A stretch of 64,000 nucleotides of DNA from Leguminivora glycinivorella. Its lineage: Eukaryota > Arthropoda > Insecta > Lepidoptera > Tortricidae. Both the position numbers and the translations under genes were made by a program. Positions 42,216 through 51,984 of the stretch are shown piece by piece. The stretch covers positions 20,259,772 to 20,323,771 of the forward strand of contig NC_062987.1 in NCBI RefSeq assembly GCF_023078275.1. Direction: 5' to 3'. Within the stretch, counting starts at the first letter, position 1, and each line of letters starts with the position of its first letter. Below the pieces are notes generated by a model. That model was not told the DNA's origin. It worked only from the letters and a program-made list of their open reading frames with translations, and did no database searches.

Positions 42216-42632
42216 ACATACGTAGCTTGGCGAAATTAAAATGCTTATACTCATGCAAAATTACATATTTTTACATCTACCGTCTAAACCTGTGTTCTAA
42301 AACGTCTGATTTTTTTGCCAAGCACTCTATATACATGCATCTAAAAGACAAGACTTTTAAGATATCGATACGGCTAAAAGTTAAGGCGTGAGGCCCCATG
42401 ACTTTGTCATTTTTAATAATTTCCAAAATCTGGGACGACAAAAAAATTTTATTGAGTCATAGAATCTGGTCACAAAATTTCACGCGTATCGGTTGGGAAA
42501 TACGAGCTGTAGAGCGAGACATCCGGACATACAAAAGCAAATTGCTTGAGTTAAAACGTAGCCCTTGCTTCGCTGCGGTCAATGAGCTACCGTATAGACT
42601 GAATCGTTATAGAAGCTCTAGAGGTCTCTGTT

Positions 42633-42676
42633 TTTAACTCCCGACGCAAAAACGACGGGGTGTCAAACATATGACG

Positions 42677-42719
<43 letters not shown>

Positions 42720-42890
42720 GTGTGTGTATGTCTGTGGCATCGTAACTCCCGAACGGATGAACCGATTTAGATTTAGTTTTTTTTGTCTAAAAGCTGAGTT
42801 AGTCGGGAGTGTTTTTAGCCATGTTTCATGAAAATCGGTCCACTATGTCGCGGTCGGGGGTTTTTTCAAAATTTTAATTTTGTGGTTATT
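42633..42890 (+). repeat. Family A microsatellite repeat
   Basis: A full-length copy with TTAACTCCCGACGCAAAAAC, a GTCT microsatellite, CGTAACTCCCGAACGGATGA and a GTGGTTATT end. No coding region. Confidence 0.85.
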
Positions 42891-43280
42891 ATTTAGGCAA
42901 AAAGCTATGTTCGGATGTTTCCCTCCACAAAATAAAATGTTAAATTATACCTACCAAAAATTGGCTTTAAGTTCCGGTATGATTTGCAGCTCTTAGTTTG
43001 TTGTAAATAATCACTTTACCGACGAAGAAAGTATTTAGATTTTAAATCAATCGGGACATGTGTCACAGAATCACTATAATTACCTATTAAGGTGCACTAG
43101 GGTAATTCCAAAAGTAGTCTAATTTCAAAAGTCGCACAAATGCACCATTATTTCCATCATATCAAGATTCTCCTTTCGGAATTACCAGAGCATTTTTGTC
43201 ATTCGGAATTACCCTAAAGCACCTTATAAGAATTACTATTGCCCGCGGCTTTTCCGGACCGATGCAAAAACAAAACTTTC
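42891..43280. other. Unassigned stretch
   Basis: AATTACC and GGAATTACC words recur near 43100-43220. No gene is recognised. Confidence 0.35.
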
Positions 43281-43527
43281 AAAAAATTAAAATTTTGAAA
43301 AAACCCCCGACCGCGACCTAGTGGACCGATTTTCATGAAACATGGCTAAGAACACTCCCGACTAACTCAGCTTCCAGATAAAAAAAACTAAATCAAAATC
43401 GGTTCATCCGTTCGAGCGCTACGATGCCACAGACAGACACACACACAAACAGACAGACAGACAGACATACACACAGATAGACACGTCAAACTTATAACAC
43501 CCCTTCGTTTTTGCGTCGGGAGTTAAA
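43281..43527 (-). repeat. Family A microsatellite repeat, inverted
   Basis: This is the reverse complement of the copy at 42633 with a shorter GACA array. The pair is about 390 bp apart, inverted. Confidence 0.85.
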
Positions 43528-43809
43528 AAAGAAACGAACATAAAAATAAGGACAGGTCAAGTTGAAATGGACTAAGTTATTAGCTATACAACATGTTTAG
43601 TGAATTCCTACTGGCCCAGAGACCAGCTTGTGTCAGTTTATTTACATTTAAGAAGTTATAGCGTGATGTGTAGATTATTGTTATGTCATAGGCTATTGCG
43701 AAGATTTTTGCGGCTACGTTTCCATTCAAAGGTTTTGCATAAGGACTTGATAAAATATTTTCTGTTTTTTGACGTGTCAAACAAAGGTTCACTTTACAAT
43801 TAAACTTAA

Positions 43810-44847
43810 GAGGATACGGTAGCGAAAATGCTAAAATGGAAAGGAGCCCCTCTTTCAACTTGGTAATTTTAGTTAAATATACAAGTGTTATTAACTAGAT
43901 TTATCAAAAAAAATTGTCCATTAAGAACAACTCAGTCAAAAGATATTTCAAAAAAATCTTTAAAATCGAGGTCCGCTCTCGACTCTTTCCTCCTTCAAAA
44001 CTTAATCAATCGGAACGATATTTGAGAATCTGAATAACAATGAAATAATCTATGTCGGACCGTTTAGCTTTTTTAGGGTTCCGTAGTCAACTAGGAACCC
44101 TTATAGTTTCGCCATGTCTGTCTGTCCGTCCGTCCGTCCGTCCGTCCGTCCGTCCGTCCGTCCGTCCGTCCGCGGATAATCTCAGTAACCGTAAGCACTA
44201 GAAAGCTGAAATTTGGTACCAATATGTATATCAATCACGCCAACAAAGTGCAAAAATAAAAAATGGAAAAAAATGTTTTATTAGGGTACCCCCCCTACAT
44301 GTAAAGTGGGGGCTGATATTTTTTTTCATTCCAACCCCAACGTGTGATATATTGTTGGATAGGAATTTAAAAATGAATAAGGGTTTACAAAGATCGTTTT
44401 TTGATAATATTAATATTTTCGGAAATAATCGCTCCTAAAGGAAAAAAAAGTGCGTCCCCCCCCTCTAACTTTTGAACCATATGTTTAAAAAATATGAAAA
44501 AAATCAAAAAAGTAGAACATTATAAAGACTTTCTAGGAAAATTGTTTTGAACTTGATAGGTTCAGTAGTTTTTGAGAAAAATACGAAAAACTACGGAACC
44601 CTACACTGAGCGTGGCCCGACACGCTCTTGGCCGGTTTTGGTTAATTGTTACCAATCTTGAGTATTACACCTTTTTTTGCGCCACAATGAAAAAGGCCGT
44701 TTTTGGAAATTTTTGATTGGCTCTACAGGCTATTGGCTATAAAAATAATAACAATCTGTGTTGAAAAAATCATTGCTCTATCTTCAAAAACCAGGGAGGA
44801 AATAGTCGAGAGCATTTGTATGGAGAATTGACCCCTACCGTATCGTC
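43810..44847. mobile_element. TTAA-flanked (piggyBac-type) element, interrupted
   Basis: TTAA lies directly outside both ends, and the ends GAGGATACGGTAG and CTACCGTATCGTC are inverted with one mismatch. The TTAA duplication is diagnostic of piggyBac-like mobilisation. A microsatellite repeat fills the middle. No transposase is left. Confidence 0.75.
44079..44640 (+). repeat. GTCC-microsatellite repeat (family B)
   Basis: It starts GGGTTCCGTAGTCAACTAGG, carries GTCTGTCTG and then about a dozen GTCC units, then AAGCTGAAATTTGGTACC, and ends CACGCTCTTGGCCGGTTTTG. It is a common lepidopteran repeat type. A piece of its end recurs inverted at 47395. No coding region. Confidence 0.8.
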
Positions 44848-44857
44848 TTAAAAATAA

Positions 44858-45036
44858 TCCATACTAATATTATAAATGGGAAAGTGTGTGTGTCTATTTG
44901 TTTGTCCGTCTTTCACGGCAAAACGGAGCGACGAACTAACGTGATTTTTTAAGTGGAGATAGTTGAAGGGATGGAGAGTGACATAGGCTACTTTTTGTCT
45001 CTTTCTAACGCGAGCACAGCCACGGGCAAAAGCTAG
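44858..45036 (+). mobile_element. Short non-autonomous Helitron
   Basis: It begins TCCATACTAATATTATAAAT directly after an A and ends GGCAAAAGCTAG directly before a T. These are the canonical Helitron termini and AT target. A small GCC-ACG-GGC stem lies upstream of the CTAG. At 179 bp it has no Rep/helicase. It sits 10 bp from the TTAA-flanked element. Confidence 0.8.
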
Positions 45037-45054
45037 TAATTTATAAGATAAATA

Positions 45055-45188
45055 TACTCTGTCAAACAAGTCTGTCAGTAAATAAGAACAAAGAAAACGA
45101 TATGCATCATTTTCTTTAGGGTGCTAGAGAAAAGGATACCTATAGTTTTCTTTGTTCTTATTTACTGACAGACTTGTTTGACAGAGTA
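45055..45188. mobile_element. TA-flanked palindromic MITE
   Basis: The arms TACTCTGTCAAACAAGTCTG and their inverse match over about 43 bp, with TA on both sides. The 134-bp element would form a strong hairpin. Confidence 0.85.
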
Positions 45189-45190
45189 TA

Positions 45191-45639
45191 GTTGTGTTAA
45201 CCGTAATATCATATGCATTAAAAAAGATACACCCTTTTTTTCATTGGGCAGTCGTATAAAAAAGTGTGTCAATGTCATCATTAATGTATTTCCTTCTTTA
45301 TTTCTAAATAACTTCCTAATTCTTACGACTCTTCATATTATTTATTAATAAGTAATAATAGACAGATTTAAATAATTATTTTTAATTTATTATTTCAATC
45401 TGTCTAGACTTTGTTTAGACCATGCTTAGAATTTAGATCACCTAAATCTTATGTTTAATTTATTATTCTGTTTTTGCATGTATTATACGTAATTATTTCT
45501 TCTTCGTATTTCATTTACTTAATTTTAAGCGTCAAGGCATTGAATGAAACTTAAATGTCACTGAAACATGTTTTCAAATAAATAAATAATTTTGATTATT
45601 AATGCGCCTTTCAAAAACGCTGATTATGAAGACATGGCC
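45191..45639. other. Unassigned stretch
   Basis: AT-rich, with an imperfect palindrome near 45320-45410 (GTCTAGAC region). No gene is seen. Confidence 0.4.
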
Positions 45640-45642
45640 TTA

Positions 45643-45776
45643 GTGCGTTTTCACATTATCCGATCCGATATCGGATGCAGGAAGGATTTCAAAGGAAGAA
45701 ATCAAAGGTGGCGGTGTAAATATATGGGGTATCGGTCCGACATCCGATATCGGATCGAATTAATATGAAAACGCAC
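45643..45776. mobile_element. Family H MITE
   Basis: A 134-bp copy with TTA on both sides. The right arm has a small change (GGATCGAATTAATATG). Confidence 0.85.
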
Positions 45777-46039
45777 TTATTCACACCTATCTGTCAAGTT
45801 GCTAATTTACTTATCTTTATGATAATTTGACGGGTCCTATTACCAAATGGATAAGTTAGTGTCAAAAACCCTTTTAGGTAACCTTGTAGGTCGTGTCACG
45901 TGTATGGTTACAGAAAATTTCTAAATTAAACCATTATTGAGAACTTTAGTTTTTCAACTTTCCCTAACTGCTTCAAAAACGAAATAAGTAAGTAGGTGCT
46001 TTCGTCATTGTATTTTTCTGAAAATCCGAATTTTCTATT

Positions 46040-46243
46040 GTCCCATGGGTGTCGCAAAAGTCGACTGTGGGATATGGGTTTTAAATTGTGGAAAGGCTGG
46101 CAACCCTCACTGCAATGTCACAATTTCGTTTTCATTCGACCCCCTATTTGCCAAGAGTGGCACTGAAATTTGAGTAGTCTCATGTGCTCTGCCTACCCCT
46201 TTATGGGATAGGTACAGGCGTGATTGTATGCATGTATGCCTTT
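46040..46243 (+). mobile_element. Retroposon 3' end
   Basis: It shares AAGTCGACTGTGGGATATGG, GGCTGGCAACC, GCCAAGAGTGGCACTGAAA and CAGGCGTGATTGTATG with the copy at 63655. This is the 3' region of a LINE-like element. A partial second unit follows to about 46370. Confidence 0.65.
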
Positions 46244-46424
46244 ACTATGCCCATAGACGAATTAAACACAATAAAACTTTATGTCTTAATTGCTAGTAGC
46301 ACTGAAACTTGTGCAGTTTTGTGTACTCTGTTTACCCCTTTTAATAACAGGGAATACAGGCGTGAGTTAGAAGAATAAGAGAAGCTGAGCGTGACCTGAC
46401 CGTGATATAACAAAACAATGATTA

Positions 46425-46845
46425 AGGTACAGCGGAACAAATCTCAACTGGAGGGGGGTCATTGTAACTAATCGATTTTTTCCATTATTACACTATGATG
46501 TTGAGTTCTACATGTATCCACTGAACACGCCTACCATACATAACCAATAATCAGTCAGTAGTTAATCAGTTGTTTTCGATTATTCTACCATTGTCATTTT
46601 TCCTTCTCCTTGCACCATTTTTACATGTCTCTGTTTAGCCCGATGGTTGACTGGTAGAGAATGTCATTAGGCATTAAGTCCACCATTTGTACATTTTTGT
46701 TTTATTTGTGCATAAAAGTTTAAATAAATAACCGGTGGACACTGTATTTAATAATGCAAACTTTGTAAAACATGGAAAAAATGGATCAGTTATACCTACT
46801 GGTTAATACATTTGGCCCCCAGTCGGAATTCGGCTCGCTGTACCT
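46425..46845. mobile_element. TA-flanked element with AGGTACAGCG ends
   Basis: AGGTACAGCG and the inverted CGCTGTACCT are perfect, with TA outside each. The 421 bp carry no transposase. A retroposon tail lies inside. Confidence 0.65.
46630..46735 (+). mobile_element. Retroposon 3' tail nested in the TA-flanked element
   Basis: GGTTGACTGGTAGAGAATGT, ATTAGGCATTAAGTCC, a T-rich stretch and AAAGTTTAAATAAATAA form the typical end of a lepidopteran LINE/SINE 3' region with polyadenylation-like signals. The 5' limit is unclear. Confidence 0.5.
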
Positions 46846-47126
46846 TACATTACAAATGAATTCTATAATTACTCGTCGCTTTGACAGTTCAAAAAATTAA
46901 CCTGATTTGTCCAGTCAGGCAAATATTCAATCCTTTTGTGAGCACGCAATGCTATATTTATTAGCCATTCTAAATGAGACTAAAGTCTCCTTGTACCTAG
47001 AATCCTAGAAACCATTGTCTCGTATAACTCAACAGACAGCTGTTGCACGAAGGACCTCGGATTATAAAGTTATCTATAACTGTGTAACTAAAACCTCATA
47101 ACGAAAGTACACAAACTCACAAAGTA

Positions 47127-47390
47127 ACTAACCACAAAATTAAAATTGTGAAAAAACCCCCGACCGTTACATAGTAGACCAATTTTCAAGAAACACGTCT
47201 AAGAACACTCCCGACTAATATTATAAAATTAAAACGGGACTTACTCCCGACTAACTCAGCTTTCAATCAAAAAAAATCTAAATCGGTTCATCCGTTCGAG
47301 AGCTACGATGCCACAGACAGACAGACAGACAAACACACAGACAGACGCGTCAAACTTATAACACCCCTTCGTTTTTGCGTCGGGGGTTAA
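47127..47390 (-). repeat. Family A microsatellite repeat with internal duplication
   Basis: A full-length inverted copy. The block ACTCCCGACTAA occurs twice around an inserted ATATTATAAAATTAAAACGG, a small duplication that other copies lack. Confidence 0.8.
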
Positions 47391-47394
47391 TAAA

Positions 47395-47500
47395 AACCGG
47401 CCAAGAGCGTGTCGGGCCACGCTCAAAATCGGTCCGCTATGTCGCGGTCGTGCGTTTTTTTTTTCAAAATATTAATTGTGTGGTTAGGTTATTTCTAGTC
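47395..47500. repeat. Fragments of families B and A joined
   Basis: AACCGGCCAAGAGCGTGTCG is the inverted end of family B. AAAATCGGTCC...GCGGTCGTGCG and GTGTGGTTAGGTTATT come from family A in plus orientation. Confidence 0.6.
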
Positions 47501-47507
47501 ATCTTTA

Positions 47508-47885
47508 AAATAGTACATTACGATACAAGTGCGTAAAAAAGGAAGTTCGAAACGAGTGGCGATAAATTAAACAGATGACCCTCCGAAGTTTCGACCTGGC
47601 ATATAATGAACCACTTCTCGAACTAGTGCGTAAAAAAACGACCATCTGTACTGAAATAGTACATTACGATACAAGTGCGTAAAAAAGGAAGTTCGAAACG
47701 AGTGGCGATAAATTAAAACACGACCGAAGGGAGTGTTTTAAATCGACACGAGTTTCGAATTTCCTTTTCGCACGTGTATCGTACGACGTTTTTCAGTACA
47801 GATGAGCCTCCAAAGTTTCGACATGGCATATAACCACTTCTCGCACTAGTGCGTAAAAAAAACACCATCTGTACTGAAAATTATA
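47508..47885. repeat. Two tandem hairpin repeats with CGATACA-GTGCG arms
   Basis: Both units begin TAGTACATTACGATACAAGT and carry GGAAGTTCGAAACGAGTGGC. The second is complete, with the inverted TTCGCACGTGTATCGTACG arm. The family is the same as at 25690. Confidence 0.6.
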
Positions 47886-48239
47886 TTTGTAATCGTTATA
47901 AATACAAAATTTGACGGCGACTGTACATAACCTTACATCATAGCGAAAGACGTTATACTGGTTAATATAGGTGAATAGGCTGCAGCGGACCAACTTAAGT
48001 TTGCTGTTACAAAGCGATGGAACTAGTTACATTTGTTTTGGTCAACATTTTACCGGCTACATTGATAAGTTTCTAGTCACGTAAGCGACCGTAGAGCCAG
48101 TTTTGTTTCCTGTAAGATGGTTCCGTACTGTAAACAGTATTGGAATTTAGTAATATTACCTATAAATAAAAAATAAATATTTTATAAAAGTACCATAGTT
48201 TTAGATAGACTATGTACTAGGCACTGGCACATCTCGGAC
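47886..48239. other. Unassigned stretch
   Basis: No recognised feature. Confidence 0.4.
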
Positions 48240-48450
48240 ACTGGCAATCAAATATATGAAAGAGGCGCGTTCCTAGCACACATTCTAAGCTCGTGTAGGT
48301 GAACGCGTACCATGCTTGTATGAGTGATATATGACAGGTTGACTGTTCGCATTTTTGACAGGCGGTAACTGTGAGGTAACCGAGAGGGGGTGGGCGGCAC
48401 TTTCATCGGGGAGCGGAAGTGGCCATTCTGTACGATCCCACCAAAAGCGA
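48240..48450. repeat. GC-richer probable interspersed repeat
   Basis: AGAGGCGCGTTCCTAGCACA, CTAAGCTCGTGTAGGTGAAC and ACCGAGAGGGGGTGGGCGGC resemble a repeat I believe is common in Lepidoptera. No second copy is in this window, so the call rests on memory. Confidence 0.35.
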
Positions 48451-48534
48451 ATAAGTGATAAGCTATCGGTGAAAAAAACGGACAAAAGATAGTCACTCCC
48501 GCGTAAAGAAAAGCACGCTATAAAATAAAACATT

Positions 48535-49060
48535 TTTCCCCTCACTAGCTCGGAAACACGTTTTTTTTTTTTTGAGTATGAATAGGTAGACGTTTGACCA
48601 CGATCACACCTGATGGTAAATGATGATGCGGTCTACGGTGGATCACGCGTGTTTTGTCCTTTAATACCAGCGGGTAAAAACGCATTTTATCCACTAGTGG
48701 GTAAAGTAATTTGACCTTTTATAAAGTCAAATTAATTGCTTTAAAATTGATAAAAGTAGGTGAATCTAGTAATAATAAAGATGATTTACCACCTGTGGAA
48801 CTACTCGAAGCAGTGATAAACGCATTTTTTGCGTTGTAGTTTCCTCGCTATAGTGAGGGGAAAAGTTTTGTGTTACACTCGGGTGCAAATGTATTTTACT
48901 TCTCGTGTGTTAAAAAGCTCGCAAGTTCAGGATTCTATTCTCGAGCCACTCGCTTCGCTCGTGGTTCAACTATAGAATCCTTTCTCTTGCTCGTTTTTCC
49001 ATTCCACACTCGGCGTTATTTAAAATACAACTTTGCCCCCTTGTATAACAAATAACTATT
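48535..49060 (+). repeat. Family P repeat with an inserted LINE tail
   Basis: A near full-length copy of the repeat at 27052. Between GGAAACACG and CGTGTTTTGTCC lies ~90 bp that reads, on the minus strand, CCATCAGGTGTGATCGTGGT followed by an A-run, the 3' end of a poly-A LINE (about 48559-48646). Confidence 0.7.
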
Positions 49061-49061
49061 T

Positions 49062-49471
49062 CACCACACCAACTGGTAAAGGCTTACTTTGCTATCCGAA
49101 AACAGATAGCAAAATTGCATTTTATCCACAAGAGTGCAAACTAATTGCATACAGATTTTAACTTGATGTCTTAAGATGGATGGTAAAATTTACCTATAAC
49201 TGATGATTTTGAAACATAAATATTGAAAAAAATTGATGCATTTGATTTAAATTGATGTTTTATATTTAGTATTTTGTTCGTGTTGGTGTGGTGAAAAATT
49301 TTGTGTTCACTCGGTGGCAAACTTTGTTTAACCTTCGTGCCTTGAAACCCTCGCAACGCTCAAACTTTCACCGAGTGGTTCAATATTGGAATCTTTCGCT
49401 TGCTCGGGTATCAATATTGGCACGTGCGGTTAAACAACAACTTTGCCCCCTTGTAAAACAAATAACTATTA
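49062..49471 (+). repeat. Family Q repeat
   Basis: It directly follows the P copy, joined at AACTATT|TCACCACACC. The usual AACGCTCAAGATTCCACTTT region is shortened. Confidence 0.75.
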
Positions 49472-49693
49472 ATTGTACGTATTCAAAATTCTTAATATAA
49501 ATGACAATGACCAAAAAAACGCAAACAGTTTTTCCTTTCCATACACAAACTAATTATTCATCATAAACTTAGATTTTCAGCAATCAAATCATTACGGACA
49601 ATAAACTATGTAAAATGTCTTATACGCAACTAGGTGGTACAGTCAAAGTTAAAAGAGTTTACATTATATTGTCTTCGGTTACCGCGATAGTTA

Positions 49694-49771
49694 CTCATGA
49701 AATAAAACTATGGAAACGGATTAAATCGCGTATAATGAATTTATAATACATTCATAGTTTTATTTCATGAG
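49694..49771. repeat. Short palindromic repeat
   Basis: CTCATGAAATAAAACTATG and its exact inverse bound a 78-bp unit. One arm of the same unit lies next to the BEL/Pao LTR at 3029-3050. Confidence 0.65.
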
Positions 49772-49780
49772 TTTACATTT

Positions 49781-49823
49781 TTAACCCCCGACGCAAAAAC
49801 GACGGAGTGTTATAAGTTTGACG

Positions 49824-49854
<31 letters not shown>

Positions 49855-50030
49855 GTGTGTGTCTGTCTGTGGCATCGTAGCTCCCGAACGGATGAACCGA
49901 TTTCGATTTAGTTTTTATCATTTGAAAGCTGTGTTAGTTGGGAGTGTTCTTAGCCATGTTTCATGAAAATCGGTCCACTAGGTCGCGGTCGGGGGTTTTT
50001 TCAAAATTTTAATTTTGTGGTTAGGTTATT
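49781..50030 (+). repeat. Family A microsatellite repeat
   Basis: A full-length copy with TTAACCCCCGACGCAAAAAC, a GTCT array and the GGTTAGGTTATT end. Confidence 0.85.
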
Positions 50031-50149
50031 AATATTTCTACACGTTCACAAGCTACTAGTACAATCATTAAACAATGTGTCCTGATAGAAGTTTAAGGGA
50101 TTCTAAAGTTTGAGTTAGGTACCTATTCTCGCCGCCGATTTTAGGAAAT

Positions 50150-50575
50150 AGTTATTTGTTTTACAAGGGGGCAAAGTAGTTGTTTAACCGCACGTGCCAA
50201 TATTGATACCCGAGCGAGCGAAAGATCCCAATATTGAACCGCAAGCGTATTAGCGAGTGGTTCAAAAAGTGGATTCTTGAGCGTTGCGAGGGTCTCAAGG
50301 CACGTAGGTTAAACAAACTTTGCCGCTGAGTGAAACACAAAATTTTTCACCACACCAACACGAACAAAATATACTGTCTATAAAACATCAATTTAAATGA
50401 AATCCAGCAATCTATTCAATATTTATGATTCAAAATGATTATTTGTAGGAAAATTCTACCAGTCAAGTTAAAATTTGTATGAAATTACTTTGCACTCTTG
50501 TGGATAAAATGCAATATCGCTATCCGTTTTCGAATAGCAAAATAAATTGATCTTTACCAGTTGGTGTGGTGACAA
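50150..50575 (-). repeat. Family Q repeat, inverted
   Basis: The reverse complement of the other Q copies, from TTGTTTTACAAGGGGGCAAA to TTACCAGTTGGTGTGGTGA. Confidence 0.75.
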
Positions 50576-50605
50576 TGTAATTTTTAACTCTCCATGCTAC
50601 CCTAA

Positions 50606-50738
50606 GACCGTTTTCACATTATCCGATCCGATATCGGATGTCGGAAGGATTTCTATAGAAAAAATCCAAGATGGTGCCTGTAATGTATGGGATATCGGTC
50701 CGACATCCGATATCGGATCGGATAATGTGAAAACGCAC
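50606..50738. mobile_element. Family H MITE
   Basis: A 133-bp copy, TAA on both sides, almost identical to the 15498 copy. The ends are GACCGTTTTCACATT and the inverted AATGTGAAAACGCAC. Confidence 0.88.
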
Positions 50739-50741
50739 TAA

Positions 50742-51490
50742 TAAGTAAGTAATTCGGTGACACAAAAAAGGGTATCACAGTAAGATTAGGTAGGTATACA
50801 GCTCACTGGAGAACTTTAAACTTATTCAAATATCGTTCCTAGACTTCCTAGATAATAAAAGTAGGTACCGAAGTACCTAAATACATCTGCGTGAAGTCAA
50901 CATTTCCGAAATTTTCTCGGTATGTTAATTAGTAGGTACATAGTACCGATTGCATCTATAAGAAAATGCATAGTTTCATTATTTGCATAAATATATACAA
51001 TTGACTCTGTACCTAAATGTTAATTAGTAAGACACGTTAATTGAATGGCATGCAAGCACATAATTTTCTTACATTATATTTCGTAATCTGAAGTTTTCCG
51101 AAAATTATAAACCTATGATTAACCGTATAAATCGACGCAATTATTTTCGTACTAGATATTTCACTATTTAAGTGAGCAATTACTTGCGTAACTGATTTCT
51201 AGATCTGCAGGTTTTGCAAAACCTTAAATGAAATGCCCGGTAAAAAATGCCACTCACTTTATACGTTTATTTTTCAATCTTTAACTAACTAGATCATTTA
51301 TTGCGTAATCTTGACGACTTTTATCTCAAACTCGTAGTTTCTATAACATTTCGTCTATTTTACAAAACTTTTAGTTGAGCCATTATAAGTTTTGGACGAC
51401 CTAAAACTTTTTAGCGAAAGTCCACAAAAAAGAACACTGGCCACATAAAAAAACTAAAGCACTAAGAAAGAAAAACAATTAAAAACAAAC
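50742..51490. other. Unassigned stretch
   Basis: AT-rich single-copy-looking DNA, possibly intron of the candidate exon at 51497. No ORF or repeat is recognised. Confidence 0.4.
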
Positions 51491-51496
51491 ACTCAC

Positions 51497-51570
51497 CTTA
51501 CGAAGTCCAAGTTCAAATTTTGAATTAAGAATCGAACGTTAACTCGCGCGCGTTGCCCGCGCGGCGCGAC
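51497..51570 (-). other. Candidate 5' exon with splice donor
   Basis: On the minus strand a GC-rich segment (GTCGCGCCGCGCGGGCAACG) leads into ~60 bp ending GGACTTCGTAAG, followed by the near-consensus donor GTGAGTG. This could be a non-coding first exon with its promoter. The upstream limit is unknown and no ORF supports it. With the candidate exon at 18651 it would imply a ~33-kb intron. Confidence 0.25.
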
Positions 51571-51984
51571 ACCACAATAGCCCTCCCACTTGCCTACCAC
51601 TACTTACTTCAATGGAATCTTGGTGGTACGTGATCGTGTGATAGGTGCGAAATATTTGACTAGGTTCCGTTGCGTAGTCAACTCTGTGTAATTTATTACT
51701 AGTGGCTCTGTGAGCTGTAGACCTTCGCGACATGCTTAGAGAACGCAAAGCTGAAAAATATTAATTGATTGTCACAGTCCAATCACGACAGTGACAGTTT
51801 CAAGCGACATAATACTCGTACGCTATATAGGTACTTAACACAAACCCATTTATGGCAATTACTACATTTAACGAAATTAATCAAAAACTGCGGAGCTATC
51901 ATGCTAGCATTGCTGCCCCCCCTCGTGGATGCCTCGCCTTCCGTCCCACATTTTGTTTTGTGAGCGTATCAACGCTAGTCCGCG

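Larger units (their letters stand above)
37253..42583 (-). mobile_element. Hairpin-array element, copy 1 (possible Helitron-like)
   Basis: This 5.3-kb unit recurs at 51698-56520 in the same orientation with unrelated flanks. It has a ~290-bp left block, the hairpin array, and a ~1.2-kb tail. There is no target duplication. Read on the minus strand both copies end CACTAG before a T and start TTGACCGCAGCG after an A, with a small GCTC-ACA-GAGC stem near the 3' end. That would fit an A/T insertion with a CTAG end as in Helitrons, but the 5' end is not TC and no Rep/helicase gene is present. The strand given follows this inference. No ORF looks real. Confidence 0.6.
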
